In this document: piece after piece, positions 24,408 through 33,460 of the stretch
How the letters are laid out: every line of letters starts with the position of its first letter
How positions within the stretch are numbered: position 1 is the first letter of the stretch
Origin: Clostridium sp. CAG:967
Lineage (GTDB): Bacteria > Cyanobacteriota > Vampirovibrionia > Gastranaerophilales > Gastranaerophilaceae
Direction of reading: 5' to 3'
Assembly (NCBI GenBank): GCA_000433095.1
Contig: HF991463.1
Location: 1 to 64,000 of the forward strand
DNA length: 64,000 bases
Position numbers and translations under genes: made by a program
Notes under the pieces: model-generated
The model's input: the letters and a program-made list of their open reading frames with translations, nothing else
What the model was told of the DNA's origin: nothing
The model's database searches: none

Positions 24408-27233
24408 ATGTTAGACAAAATTATAATAAAGGGTGCAAAAGAACATAATTTAAAAGATGTATCTCTTGATTTACCCAAGAATGAATTAATAGTTTTTACA
24501 GGAGTATCAGGCTCAGGAAAATCTTCTCTTGCATTTGACACTATTTTTGCGGAAGGACAAAGACGTTATATTGAAAGCCTTTCAACTTATGCAAGACAGT
24601 TTTTGGGTCAGATGGATAAACCGAATGTCGAATACATTGACGGACTTTCTCCGGCTATTTCGATTGACCAGAAATCAACAAGCAACAATCCTCGTTCTAC
24701 TGTCGGTACAGTAACTGAAATTTATGATTATTTGAGGCTTTTGTATGCACGTGTCGGCACACCTTATTGTCCGGAATGCGGTGAGGAGATTAAGCCGCAA
24801 ACTATTGATGAAATTGTTAACAATATTATGAAACTTGGCGAGGGGACTAAAATCCAAATTTTAGCGCCTGTTGTCCGTGGTAAAAAAGGCGAATTTCAGT
24901 CAGTACTTGAAGAACTTCGTCAGGAAGGCTTTGTGCGTGCAAAAATTGACGGAGAAGTTTATAATCTTGATGAGGATGAGATTGAGCTTGCGAAAACCAA
25001 AAAACATGATATATCGGTTGTAGTTGACAGAATTGTCGTAAAAGAAACTGCACGTTCACGTATTGCAGACAGCACACAGATTGCGCTTAAAAAAGCTGAC
25101 GGTATTGCTGTAGTTGATATAGTTGGTGACAGAGAAGTCATTTTCAGTGAGAAACTTGCCTGTCCTAAGTGTAATTTGAGTTTTGAAGAGCTTGCTCCGA
25201 GAATTTTTTCATTTAATGCACCATACGGAGCTTGTGAACGATGTTCCGGTCTTGGAGCTGATTTTATTATTGATCCTGATCTGGTTGTTCCTGACAGAAA
25301 GAAATCATTGAAAGACGGAGCAATTTATCCATGGTCAAAAACTTCAACTTCATATTATGATGATGTGTTAAAATCCGTGTGTACTCATTACGGAATTGAT
25401 ATGGATAAGCCTTTTGAAAATTTATCGGAAAAAGAACAAAAGATAATTTTATATGGCGGTGACGATATTCTTCCTTTTAGAGTAATGCGTTTCGGTACTC
25501 ACAGATACGAAACAAAGTATCACAAATTTGAAGGTGTTATCCCGTTTTTGGAAAAAAGGTACAATGATTCCAGCGGTGAATACTGGCGTGAAGAGATTGA
25601 AAAATATATGGTTACAACTCCCTGTCCGGCATGCGGCGGTGCAAGACTGAAACCTTTCCCTCTTGCAGTAAGAATTAAAGGGAAAAATATTTATGAATTC
25701 ACATTGATGTCGATTGATGAAGCACTGGATTTTGTTGATGAGTTATATTTGGAACTCGGTGAATTTCAGATGCATATTGCAAAACAAATTCTTGATGAAA
25801 TCAGAGCACGCTTGAAGTTCATGAAAGATGTGGGATTAAACTATTTGAACCTTGCACGCATGGCAGGAACATTATCAGGCGGAGAAGCTCAGCGTATCAG
25901 GCTTGCAACTCAAATCGGAAGCGGATTATCAGGGGTTTTATATGTTCTTGACGAACCTTCAATAGGACTTCACCAGCGAGATAATGACAGGTTGATTAAA
26001 ACGCTGATAAAACTTCGTAATCTTGGTAATACATTGATTGTTGTCGAGCATGATGAAGATACTATAAGAAATGCCGACTACATTGTTGATATCGGTCCAA
26101 AGGCTGGTATTAACGGCGGAAAAGTTATAGCATCAGGAACCGTTGATGATATTGTTAAAGCTAAAAATTCAATCACAGGCAAATATCTTAGCGGAGAAAA
26201 ATATATTCCTATCCCTGACAAAATCAGAGAGGGTAATGGTAAGTTTCTGCATGTTAAAAATGCACACCTGAATAACCTTAAGAATATTGATGTTGATATT
26301 CCGCTCGGGAAAATTGTATGTCTTACAGGAGTTTCAGGCTCCGGCAAGTCAAGCTTAATGCAGGATTTAATATATGAATATGCAATTCACAAATTGAGAG
26401 GGAATAAGCCAAAACCTCAAGGGGTGGATGAAATTACTGGTTTTGAAAATATTGATAAAATTATTGATATTGACCAATCTCCTATTGGCAGAACTCCTCG
26501 TTCTAACCCCGCAACGTATACTGATTTGTTTACTCATATCAGAGAATTATATTCAAAAACAAATGAAGCAAAATTACGGGGATATAAACCCGGAAGGTTC
26601 AGTTTTAATGTTAAGGGCGGAAGATGCGAAGCCTGCAAAGGTGACGGTCTGCTTAAGATTGAAATGAACTTCTTATCTGATGTATATGTTAAGTGTGATG
26701 TTTGCAAAGGAAAACGCTATAACCGTGAAACTCTTGAAGTTAAGTATAAAGGCAAAACAATTTCAGATGTTCTTGATATGAGTGTAAAAGAGGCTCTTGA
26801 GTTTTTTGACAGTATACCGTCTATTAAAAATAAACTTCAAACATTAAATGATGTCGGGCTGGATTATATTAAACTCGGTCAAAGTGCGACAACGCTTTCA
26901 GGAGGCGAAGCACAGCGTATCAAACTTGCATCCGAACTCAACAAGCGTGCAACAGGCAAGACATTATATCTTTTGGATGAACCTTCAGTCGGTCTTCACT
27001 GGTATGATTTGGACAAACTTATTAAAATATTACAGCAGCTTGCCGATCAGGGAAATACAATTCTGGTAATTGAACACAATCTTGATTTTATAAAAATTGC
27101 CGACCACATAATAGATTTGGGACCCGAAGGCGGAACCGGCGGAGGAACTGTTGTTGCACAGGGAACTCCAAAAGAAATTGCGAAAAATAAAAAATCTTAT
27201 ACAGGTCAGTATTTGAAACCTATATTCTATTGA
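24408..27233 (+). CDS. uvrA: Excinuclease ABC subunit A
   Basis: 941 residues, full length. Two ABC modules: Walker A at GVSGSGKSSLAFD (about 32) and GVSGSGKSSLM (about 640); signature LSGGEAQRIRLA and LSGGEAQRIKLA; Walker B LYVLDEPSIGLH and LYLLDEPSVGLH. Zinc fingers CPECG (about 122), the CPKC/CERC pair (about 250), and the C-terminal CEACKGDG/CDVCKG (about 740). Recognises bulky DNA lesions with UvrB in nucleotide excision repair. uvrB is not nearby. Confidence 0.98.
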   Translation: MLDKIIIKGAKEHNLKDVSLDLPKNELIVFTGVSGSGKSSLAFDTIFAEGQRRYIESLSTYARQFLGQMDKPNVEYIDGLSPAISIDQKSTSNNPRSTVGTVTEIYDYLRLLYARVGTPYCPECGEEIKPQTIDEIVNNIMKLGEGTKIQILAPVVRGKKGEFQSVLEELRQEGFVRAKIDGEVYNLDEDEIELAKTKKHDISVVVDRIVVKETARSRIADSTQIALKKADGIAVVDIVGDREVIFSEKLACPKCNLSFEELAPRIFSFNAPYGACERCSGLGADFIIDPDLVVPDRKKSLKDGAIYPWSKTSTSYYDDVLKSVCTHYGIDMDKPFENLSEKEQKIILYGGDDILPFRVMRFGTHRYETKYHKFEGVIPFLEKRYNDSSGEYWREEIEKYMVTTPCPACGGARLKPFPLAVRIKGKNIYEFTLMSIDEALDFVDELYLELGEFQMHIAKQILDEIRARLKFMKDVGLNYLNLARMAGTLSGGEAQRIRLATQIGSGLSGVLYVLDEPSIGLHQRDNDRLIKTLIKLRNLGNTLIVVEHDEDTIRNADYIVDIGPKAGINGGKVIASGTVDDIVKAKNSITGKYLSGEKYIPIPDKIREGNGKFLHVKNAHLNNLKNIDVDIPLGKIVCLTGVSGSGKSSLMQDLIYEYAIHKLRGNKPKPQGVDEITGFENIDKIIDIDQSPIGRTPRSNPATYTDLFTHIRELYSKTNEAKLRGYKPGRFSFNVKGGRCEACKGDGLLKIEMNFLSDVYVKCDVCKGKRYNRETLEVKYKGKTISDVLDMSVKEALEFFDSIPSIKNKLQTLNDVGLDYIKLGQSATTLSGGEAQRIKLASELNKRATGKTLYLLDEPSVGLHWYDLDKLIKILQQLADQGNTILVIEHNLDFIKIADHIIDLGPEGGTGGGTVVAQGTPKEIAKNKKSYTGQYLKPIFY

Positions 27234-27281
27234 TGCAAGATTTGCATTATGATATAATTTTATAAAATCAGGAGAATAATA

Positions 27282-27896
27282 ATGAAAAAGTTTTTTGTAT
27301 TTCTTGCAATGTTAATGTTTAGCTCGCCTGTTTTGGCAAAATCTATTCCTGTAGAAGCTTTAAATGATTTTTCTACGGAAAATCCTCCAAAAACAATGGA
27401 TGTGAAAATCCTGTCTGAGATTGTTCTTGATGAAACAATTACCCTTTCACAAGGGGATATTGTTCATGGTCAAATTACAGATATTTCTGATCCCAAAAGG
27501 TTAAAAAGGGATGCTTCTTTTACATTTGTGCCTCTTTATTACACTAATGCCAATAAAGGTGTTATTCGTATAAATGGTTACTTCCCTGCAAAATATACTA
27601 CAAAACTCAACAAGGGCGAACTTGCAAAATCCGCTGCTCTGGGTGTTGGAAGTATATTTGTAAAAGGATTGTCGGTAGGATATTCTGCAGTTGAAGGTGC
27701 TGTCAAAAATGAGGACGATAATCGTATAAAATCAGGTGCAAAAGCTGCTTATGAAAGCTCACCGTTTTCATATGTGGAAAAAGGCAGCGAAGTAGTAATT
27801 ACTAAAGGACAAAACTTTTACTTGAACTTTAAACAGAAAGAAGAAGCTGAAGAACCTAATTATGAGTATACTCCGATTGGCAAAACTGATATATAA
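27282..27896 (+). CDS. Exported protein, first of tandem paralogues
   Basis: 204 residues. Signal peptide MKKFFVFLAMLMFSSPVLA, then PVEALNDFSTENPPKTMDVKILSE, a segment that aligns with the next protein (PVEILQDFSVNNPSETLLIKVLSN). A predicted all-beta domain with DIVHGQI follows, then a possible short hydrophobic region (SAALGVGSIFVKGLSVGY). RBS CAGGAG. Tandem duplication with 63 nt between the pair. Periplasmic or outer-membrane role; function unknown. Confidence 0.8.
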   Translation: MKKFFVFLAMLMFSSPVLAKSIPVEALNDFSTENPPKTMDVKILSEIVLDETITLSQGDIVHGQITDISDPKRLKRDASFTFVPLYYTNANKGVIRINGYFPAKYTTKLNKGELAKSAALGVGSIFVKGLSVGYSAVEGAVKNEDDNRIKSGAKAAYESSPFSYVEKGSEVVITKGQNFYLNFKQKEEAEEPNYEYTPIGKTDI

Positions 27897-27959
27897 GCCT
27901 TATATAATTGACGATTGCCTAAAAATATGTTAGAATTTATCTTACGAAGGAGAATATAT

Positions 27960-28586
27960 ATGAAGAAGTTACTTTCAATTTTATCTGTAATATTTGCGTT
28001 TACTGTGTCGCCTGCTCTCGCTAAAACAGCACCTGTTGAGATTTTGCAGGACTTTTCGGTAAATAACCCGTCTGAAACATTATTAATAAAAGTTTTATCA
28101 AATGTTAAGCTCAACAAAGACGTTATGTTATTTGAAGGCTTTTATGTACTGGGACAGATAAACAAAGTAGCAAACTCCTCTTTCGTTTTTATTCCCGTAA
28201 AATATCAAAACTTCCATAACGAAGTTTACGATATCAACGGTAATTACCCCGCAAAAATAGAAAAAGTTTTGGAAGGTAATCCTCAAAACGGGGTTGTGCC
28301 TAAAAACAGCAAAATGCTATTTGATTTTGTTATAGCAGATGAATATGCAGAAAAAGAAGCTGTTAACAGTCAGCCTGTTCAAACTCCTGAAGGCGGTGTT
28401 GCGCCGGTAGTTAACAAGACAAAATATGTTATCTATGATGATACTATTCCGCAAACTATGAAGAATTTCCCGGGGATTAAGCTGAATTCATTCGATAACG
28501 GAAGCAATTTCAATATCCCTAAAAAGTTAATTATTGAAGCTGATAAAAAAGATAGTAATATCAATTCTTTAAAATTCAATAATTAA
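27960..28586 (+). CDS. Exported protein, second of tandem paralogues
   Basis: 208 residues from ATG 27960, RBS GAAGGAGA; the frame extends back to 27915 through the RBS. Signal peptide MKKLLSILSVIFAFTVSPALA. The first 90 residues of the mature part match the 27282 protein (PVE-L-DFS--NP-[KE]T---K[IV]LS, then G-I). The C-terminal halves differ. Followed by a good terminator. Confidence 0.8.
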   Translation: MKKLLSILSVIFAFTVSPALAKTAPVEILQDFSVNNPSETLLIKVLSNVKLNKDVMLFEGFYVLGQINKVANSSFVFIPVKYQNFHNEVYDINGNYPAKIEKVLEGNPQNGVVPKNSKMLFDFVIADEYAEKEAVNSQPVQTPEGGVAPVVNKTKYVIYDDTIPQTMKNFPGIKLNSFDNGSNFNIPKKLIIEADKKDSNINSLKFNN

Positions 28587-28608
28587 TAATAAGATTTGCA
28601 CAATTATA

Positions 28609-28644
28609 TACTGAATATAAGTTAAATTATATTCAGTATTTTTT
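28609..28644 (+). terminator. Terminator after the tandem exported genes
   Basis: TACTGAATATAA / TTATATTCAGTA, 12-bp perfect stem followed by six T. Confidence 0.9.
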
Positions 28645-28662
28645 GTGTTATAAATTGTCTGA

Positions 28663-28806
28663 CTATACTTCTACTGCAACTTTTAATTTGCCGTTGCCTT
28701 CAAGGATTATTTCTGTATCTCTGCCGTTTTCTGAGATTACAAGGCGTGTTTTTCTTGTGTTATTTTCTATGAAATTTGAAATTTCTTTAACTTTCAAATC
28801 GTTCAT
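28663..28806 (-). CDS. Small protein (47 residues)
   Basis: Starts MNDLKVKEISNFIENN and ends GNGKLKVAVEV; GAAAGGATAATCGC before the ATG is a good RBS. The mix of charged helix and beta-prone C-terminus looks like a real small protein. Possible single-strand hairpin fold as in small regulators, but I do not recognise it. The opposite strand also has an open frame here, but without RBS. Confidence 0.6.
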   Translation of the reverse strand: MNDLKVKEISNFIENNTRKTRLVISENGRDTEIILEGNGKLKVAVEV

Positions 28807-28918
28807 GCGATTATCCTTTCAAAGTTTGTATTTTATATAATAACAGATTTTTAAGGAATTTCAACCCTAATGTTGTAATATGTTGCAATAATGTATAATT
28901 AAAATAAGTATTTATACA

Positions 28919-28951
28919 AAAAAGCCGCTTTATAAAATAAGCGGCTTTTTT
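28919..28951 (-). terminator. rpsB-tsf operon terminator
   Basis: AAAAGCCGCTT-ATAAAAT-AAGCGGCTTTTTT region, stem of 8-9 bp with T run on the minus strand. Confidence 0.85.
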
Positions 28952-28968
28952 AAATATTTTTTATTAGA

Positions 28969-29832
28969 TTAACCTTTGATTTGGTTCATAACTTCGTCAG
29001 CGAAGTTTTCCTGGCGTTTTTCAAGACCTTCACCAAGCATAAATCTTGTGAAAGCTTTAACGGTAATTTTACCATCAATCAATTGGCCAACTGTAATGTC
29101 AGGGTTTTTGATGAATGGTTGTTCTAAAAGAACTTTTCCTGCCATAAGTTTATTTACTCTGCCTTCAACAATTTTAGCTCTGATTTGTTCAGGTTTTTTC
29201 AATAAATCTTCTTTACCCATTTCAACTTCAGTTTCGTGATCAATTACAGATTGAGGGATTTCTTCTCTTGTAATGAATTCGGGAGCTGAAGATGCGATGT
29301 GTAAGCAAATATCGTTCATTAATTCTTCATCTTTTTTGTCGGTTTGAATTAATACGCCGATTTTGCCGTTGTGAATGTAAGAAGCTGTTGTTCCTTCATA
29401 ACGTACAAATCTTCTGAACGTAATTTTTTCACCGATAGAAGCGATTTTTTCTTTGATAAGTTCTGAAATAACTTTACCGCATTCAGGGCAAGTTGAAGCT
29501 AATAAAGCATCAACATCAGCCGGATTTGATTTAGCAACAAATTCAGCTAAGTTTGATGTTAATTCTTTGAATTCTTCGTTTTTAGCTACGAAGTCTGTTT
29601 CACAGTTAACTTCGACCATAGCACCGCAATCGTCTTGAACAGATGCAGCGATAAGACCTTCAGCAGCAATTCTGCCCATTTTTTTATCAGCTGAAGCCAT
29701 GCCTTTTTGGCGAAGTACTTCCATAGCTTTTTCCATATCTCCGTCAGTTTCAACAAGAGCTTTTTTAGCATCCATCATACCAGCGCCTGTTTTATCACGA
29801 AGTTCTTTAACCATTTGAGCTGTAATGTTCAT
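28969..29832 (-). CDS. tsf: Elongation factor Ts
   Basis: 287 residues. N-terminal UBA-like domain with MVKELRDKTGAGMMDAKKALVETDGDMEKAMEVLRQKG, the EF-Tu-binding TDFVAKNEEF, then two core subdomains including a CPECG insertion (about 114-118). Exchanges GDP for GTP on EF-Tu (tuf is at 37720). Follows rpsB by 84 nt, the standard bacterial pair. The gap holds a strong imperfect hairpin. Confidence 0.97.
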   Translation of the reverse strand: MNITAQMVKELRDKTGAGMMDAKKALVETDGDMEKAMEVLRQKGMASADKKMGRIAAEGLIAASVQDDCGAMVEVNCETDFVAKNEEFKELTSNLAEFVAKSNPADVDALLASTCPECGKVISELIKEKIASIGEKITFRRFVRYEGTTASYIHNGKIGVLIQTDKKDEELMNDICLHIASSAPEFITREEIPQSVIDHETEVEMGKEDLLKKPEQIRAKIVEGRVNKLMAGKVLLEQPFIKNPDITVGQLIDGKITVKAFTRFMLGEGLEKRQENFADEVMNQIKG

Positions 29833-29860
29833 TATAATTCTCTCCTTTTTAATAGTGAAG

Positions 29861-29903
29861 AGTGAAGAGGGAGGAGTGAGAATTTTTCTCAGCCTCCTTC
29901 ACT
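29861..29903 (-). promoter_or_regulatory. Imperfect hairpin in the rpsB-tsf gap
   Basis: On the plus strand AGTGAAG/CTTCACT, then GGAGG/CCTCC and GAG/CTC pair with small bulges around an A-T loop. AGTGAAG is also repeated in tandem just before it (29854). The right arm on the minus strand has GAAGGAGG. Could attenuate or protect the mRNA between rpsB and tsf. Confidence 0.45.
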
Positions 29904-29916
29904 CAAACTTAATTAA

Positions 29917-30681
29917 TTATGCTTTAACTTCTTCTGCACTAACGCCTGCATCTTCAGGTTTAATTTCTTCGATTTTCTTAGCGTTAGCATTTGTTTCTCT
30001 AAGTTGTTTTCCTTCTAAAACAGCATCAGCCAATTTAGATGAAATTAATTTAATAGAACGGATAGCATCATCATTACCCGGGATAATGAAGTCAATTCCG
30101 TCAGGATCTGCGTTTGTATCAGCTAAGCAGATAACAGGAATGTTTAATTTGTTAGCTTCTTTAATAGCAATATCTTCTTTCTTTTGGTCAACGATGAAGA
30201 TTAAGTCAGGTAATCCTCTCATATCTTTGATACCGCCTAAAGTTTTGCTTAATTTGCCTAATTCTCTGTTCAATTTAGCGATTTCTTTTTTAGGTAGTTT
30301 GTCAACGTGACCTGAGTTAATGAAGTCTTCCATTTCTCTAAGTTTGTTAACACGTCCTCTGATTGTTTCGAAGTTAGTAAGCATACCGCCTAACCATCTT
30401 CTGTTGATGTAGTAAGCACCTGCTCTTGTTGCTTCTTCTGCAACAACTTCAGCTGCTTGTTTTTTTGTTCCTACAAACAAGATATTTTTATTTTTAGCTG
30501 CGTATTCTCTTACTGTAGCATAAGCTGCATCCAGTAATTCAGTTGTTTTACGCAAGTCTAATACATAAATACCGTTTCTTGCACCGTAGATATACGGTTT
30601 CATTTTAGGGTTCCATCTTTGAGTTTGGTGTCCGAAGTGTACACCTGCTTCTAAAAGTTCAATCATAGATGCTGCTGGCAT
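29917..30681 (-). CDS. rpsB: 30S ribosomal protein S2
   Basis: 254 residues. LLEAGVHFGHQTQRWNPKMKPYI, NILFVGTKKQAAEVV, YYINRRWLGGMLTNF, RGLPDLIFIVD, and PVICLADTNADPDGIDFIIPGNDDAIRSI are all as expected. The C-terminal tail is acidic and Lys-rich. 30S subunit; first gene of the rpsB-tsf operon. RBS AAAAGGAG. Confidence 0.98.
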   Translation of the reverse strand: MPAASMIELLEAGVHFGHQTQRWNPKMKPYIYGARNGIYVLDLRKTTELLDAAYATVREYAAKNKNILFVGTKKQAAEVVAEEATRAGAYYINRRWLGGMLTNFETIRGRVNKLREMEDFINSGHVDKLPKKEIAKLNRELGKLSKTLGGIKDMRGLPDLIFIVDQKKEDIAIKEANKLNIPVICLADTNADPDGIDFIIPGNDDAIRSIKLISSKLADAVLEGKQLRETNANAKKIEEIKPEDAGVSAEEVKA

Positions 30682-31039
30682 CGGTTTTCTCCTTTTTTTT
30701 ACTTGTTGTACTACGGGATACGCTGTCTCATCTGCGAGTTTTGCTGAATTTAGGGGCTGTCCTTTCTGCCCGCTCCCAGACTAGGGCAAAGCCTATCAGA
30801 CCAGTGTAACCACTTATATAATAATACAAACATGCTATGATGCAAATTTAATATATAGTTTTATTACATTCTGTTTCGACTTTCGCTGCGCTCATACCTC
30901 TGCTCGTATTAAGTTCTGCTCGCATTAAACGGTACCGCTCACAACACAAAAAAAACGGACTTTCTAAAAAATAGATTGTCCGGTATTTCATTTTCTGAAA
31001 CAAAAAGGATTTACATTAATTTACTGTATATAAAAAAAA
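30682..31039. other. 358-nt gap between rpsB and cobO
   Basis: Nearest rpsB the minus strand could form several stems (GGGC/GCCC around 30755-30772, and TAGG/CCTA around 30782-30795), so an r-protein leader is possible, but I cannot match it to a known rpsB leader. Nearer cobO is a GC-rich CTGCTCG-type stretch (30880-30935) and the cobO terminator. No ORF. Confidence 0.4.
30947..30982 (-). terminator. Terminator of the first cobO
   Basis: Minus strand: CGGAC ... GTCCG stem (30956-30960 with 30978-30982) extended by TCTA/AGA, followed by eight T. Confidence 0.75.
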
Positions 31040-31573
31040 CTAGTATTCAATGCCTTGTCTTGCCATTACACCCATATCAAAGTAGTGTTTGATAGGTTTC
31101 ATTTCAGTTACAAGATGAGCCATTGCTTTTAATTCAGGGTGTGCATAACGTCCTGTTAAAACAATTTCAAGGTTTTCAGGTTTGTGTAATAAAACATCTT
31201 TAACATCACTGACTTTAATCATATTCATTGATGTACAAATATTAATTTCATCAAGAATGATTAATTGGTATTCACCTGAATTGATAGCTTTCTTTGCAAA
31301 TTCCCAGCCTTTTTTAGCTTCTTTATAATCTTCCATACAAACGTTATGTGAGTAACAAACTCTGTCCATACCGTATTGTACAACATCAAGGTTAGGAAGG
31401 AATTTGGAGGATGAAACTATTTCACCGTAAGAAGTTGCACTGTCGCCTTTTGTAAATTGGATGATAAGAACTTTCCAGCCGTGTCCCAGTGCTCTGAGAG
31501 CCAAACCTAATGATGCTGTGGTTTTGCCTTTACCGTCTCCTGTGTAAATTTGTATATAACCATGTTCTAACAC
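31040..31573 (-). CDS. cobO: Corrinoid adenosyltransferase, copy 1
   Basis: 177 residues, the usual length of CobO/BtuR. P-loop GDGKGKTTASLGLALRALG, DEINICTSM, and GRYAHPELKAMAHLVTEMKPIKHYFDMGVMARQGIEY. Adenosylates cob(I)alamin or cob(I)inamide with ATP. A second copy at 41582 is clearly a paralogue. RBS GGAGG. Its upstream region has no recognisable cobalamin riboswitch. The B12-binding radical SAM protein at 36166 is one possible local user of cobalamin, though such enzymes usually use methyl- or hydroxocobalamin. Confidence 0.93.
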   Translation of the reverse strand: MLEHGYIQIYTGDGKGKTTASLGLALRALGHGWKVLIIQFTKGDSATSYGEIVSSSKFLPNLDVVQYGMDRVCYSHNVCMEDYKEAKKGWEFAKKAINSGEYQLIILDEINICTSMNMIKVSDVKDVLLHKPENLEIVLTGRYAHPELKAMAHLVTEMKPIKHYFDMGVMARQGIEY

Positions 31574-32138
31574 GACTCACTACCTCCAATAAACTATAAT
31601 AGGTTCCTCTATCCTTATTTTAACGAACTATTCCCACTGTTTAATCGTTCAATAGATGGATAAATTTCTAGAGCTAAAGATGGATAAATGTATCTATCCC
31701 CGCTCCCAAGATTTTGTATATTCATCATAAAATAAAACTAAAAAAAAAGAACGTTTTTGAAACACTTCATGCCAATCTTTTTACAATTAATTTTTTTGAA
31801 AATCCATAGATTGAGATTTGATAATCATTTGGTGACAAAAATTATTTTTTGAAAAAATTTACAATAATTTTGTAAACTAAATGCAACAAAGTCTTGCAAT
31901 ATTTTAAATATGTCTTGGCATGCTTGTTTGCAGCTTTTTATAATTATGAATATTGTTAATATTTACATTTGATTTTTTTATTAACAAAACGGGCATAATA
32001 AAAATAGAAATGTCGACCCGAATGCTTGATTTTATTCATGTTTGGCATGTTAACTTTTGTAACGAAAGAGGATATTTGTGAAATCAACTGATTTTAAAAG
32101 TTTTTATATTATTAGAGATATAAAAGAGAGATGAGCAC
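31574..32138. other. 565-nt AT-rich gap
   Basis: Holds two copies of AGATGGATAAAT (31654 and 31678), the second followed by a hairpin (GATGGATA-AATG-TATCTATC). A TAAA-N15-CCGAATG element lies at 31999-32024 before the 32139 gene. No ORF of note and no known riboswitch. Confidence 0.5.
31999..32024 (+). promoter_or_regulatory. Possible sigma-28-like promoter of the 32139 gene
   Basis: TAAA (31999-32002), 15 nt, CCGAATG (32018-32024). Sigma-28 sites are TAAA-N15-GCCGATAA; this is a partial match. It would place the coiled-coil gene under the flagellar sigma factor. Confidence 0.3.
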
Positions 32139-33317
32139 ATGAGTGTAAACAAACCTGGATTACCAAAACTGAATTTGAAATCCAATACGCAGGCTTCATT
32201 TAAGTCTGCACTCTCAAGTAAGCTTGCTACAACTCAAAGAAGTTCGGTAAGCTACGGTATCTTTGCGCAGCGCTCAGACAGAAGTAAGATTTATAATCCA
32301 AAAGCATACTTAAGTGATTCTACAAGTGCGACAAGACATGCTTTACTTGATAACAGAGTAAAAGTATTTAATAATAATGTAGCTTCATCATGTAATCACA
32401 CTTCATCAACAGATAATTCTAATAAATATGCAGCTGCTTTAATGGCTATGAACATGTTATCTCAAACTATTTCACCGCTTATTAACTCTAAAGCTGATGC
32501 GAAAGGTGATGTCAAAACTAATGCAAAATCTTCTGCCGAGGGAGCAATAGGAGAACTTGCAAATGCCAAGAATTCTGCTGAAATCCAAAAAGGTTTGGAA
32601 AAACTTGATACAGAGATGAAAGGTTGTGATACTGATATTACGGATGCGGGTAAAGAAATTGACAGTGCAACTAAAACCAAAACTGAGGCTGAAACTGCAT
32701 TGAAGAATGCAGAAACAGGAATAGAAACCGAAAAACAAAATATTCAAAAACAGTCAGGTACTATAACTAAACTTCAAAGTAGTATTCAAACTGATAAAAT
32801 GACATTAAGCGCTTTGAAATCACAGTTAAGCACTTCCGGAGAGCTTGCTAAAGTGTCTCTAGAACATCAAATAAGCGAACTTGAAACTAAAATTAATCAG
32901 GAAGAAAAACAGCTTAAAGATGCTGAAGCATCTAAAAAAGCTTCTGAAGATAAAATTAAAAATGAACTTGAACCTGAAAAAGATAAGCAAACCAAAACAA
33001 TTGAATCCTGCAAACAGGATATAGAAAAAGCTGAGGCTAAGAAAAAAGAAGCGACAAGCAAAAAAGAAAAACTTGAAGCTTCAAAAGGCAAGTATGAAAA
33101 GAAATTAACAGATGCACAGAATAAAGAAACAAAACAACTGGCTTCTTTACATACGGAACTGGCAAATTATGCTAAAGAATTCCAGAGTGAATCAAATACT
33201 GATAAGAAAAATAAAATTTCGGAAAAATATGTAGCAAAAGCAAAAGTATATAATGATCTGGTTAAAAATACATCAGTGTCAGGTTATACCGAAGTCGCAC
33301 TTGATTTAGCTTCTTAG
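32139..33317 (+). CDS. Long coiled-coil protein
   Basis: 392 residues. The first 110 residues are Ser/Thr/Asn-rich and probably disordered. From about 125 to 365 it is nearly unbroken coiled coil rich in Lys, Glu, Ala, Thr and Gln (ETEKQNIQKQSGTITKLQSS, ELETKINQEEKQLKDAE). A few Cys (93, 184 region) are present. No signal peptide and no known domain. Long gaps on both sides and own terminator. A structural or scaffold role is the only inference. Confidence 0.75.
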   Translation: MSVNKPGLPKLNLKSNTQASFKSALSSKLATTQRSSVSYGIFAQRSDRSKIYNPKAYLSDSTSATRHALLDNRVKVFNNNVASSCNHTSSTDNSNKYAAALMAMNMLSQTISPLINSKADAKGDVKTNAKSSAEGAIGELANAKNSAEIQKGLEKLDTEMKGCDTDITDAGKEIDSATKTKTEAETALKNAETGIETEKQNIQKQSGTITKLQSSIQTDKMTLSALKSQLSTSGELAKVSLEHQISELETKINQEEKQLKDAEASKKASEDKIKNELEPEKDKQTKTIESCKQDIEKAEAKKKEATSKKEKLEASKGKYEKKLTDAQNKETKQLASLHTELANYAKEFQSESNTDKKNKISEKYVAKAKVYNDLVKNTSVSGYTEVALDLAS

Positions 33318-33395
33318 TGAGATAACATATTGTTACAAACAGCTTTACTTTTATAATTCATTAATTTATAATAATTTCATAGACAGTATTGTCAC

Positions 33396-33427
33396 AAAAA
33401 AAAGAACGGGAACCCCCGTTCTTTTTT
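33396..33427 (+). terminator. Terminator after the coiled-coil gene
   Basis: AAGAACGGG-AAC-CCCCGTTCTT with A run before and T run after; lies 34 nt before rimP. Confidence 0.9.
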
Positions 33428-33460
33428 ATCTGATAGGGGCAGAAAGGGCAGGTTTTATTT

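Noticed and set aside
28643..28840. 65-codon plus-strand ORF
   Set aside because: No RBS and no start context; the minus-strand 47-residue gene with a good RBS uses the same region.
31574..31750. Cobalamin riboswitch upstream of cobO copy 1
   Set aside because: I looked for the B12 box and GCCACTG-type core on the minus strand; only a partial CAGTGGGAA is present, without the rest of the fold.
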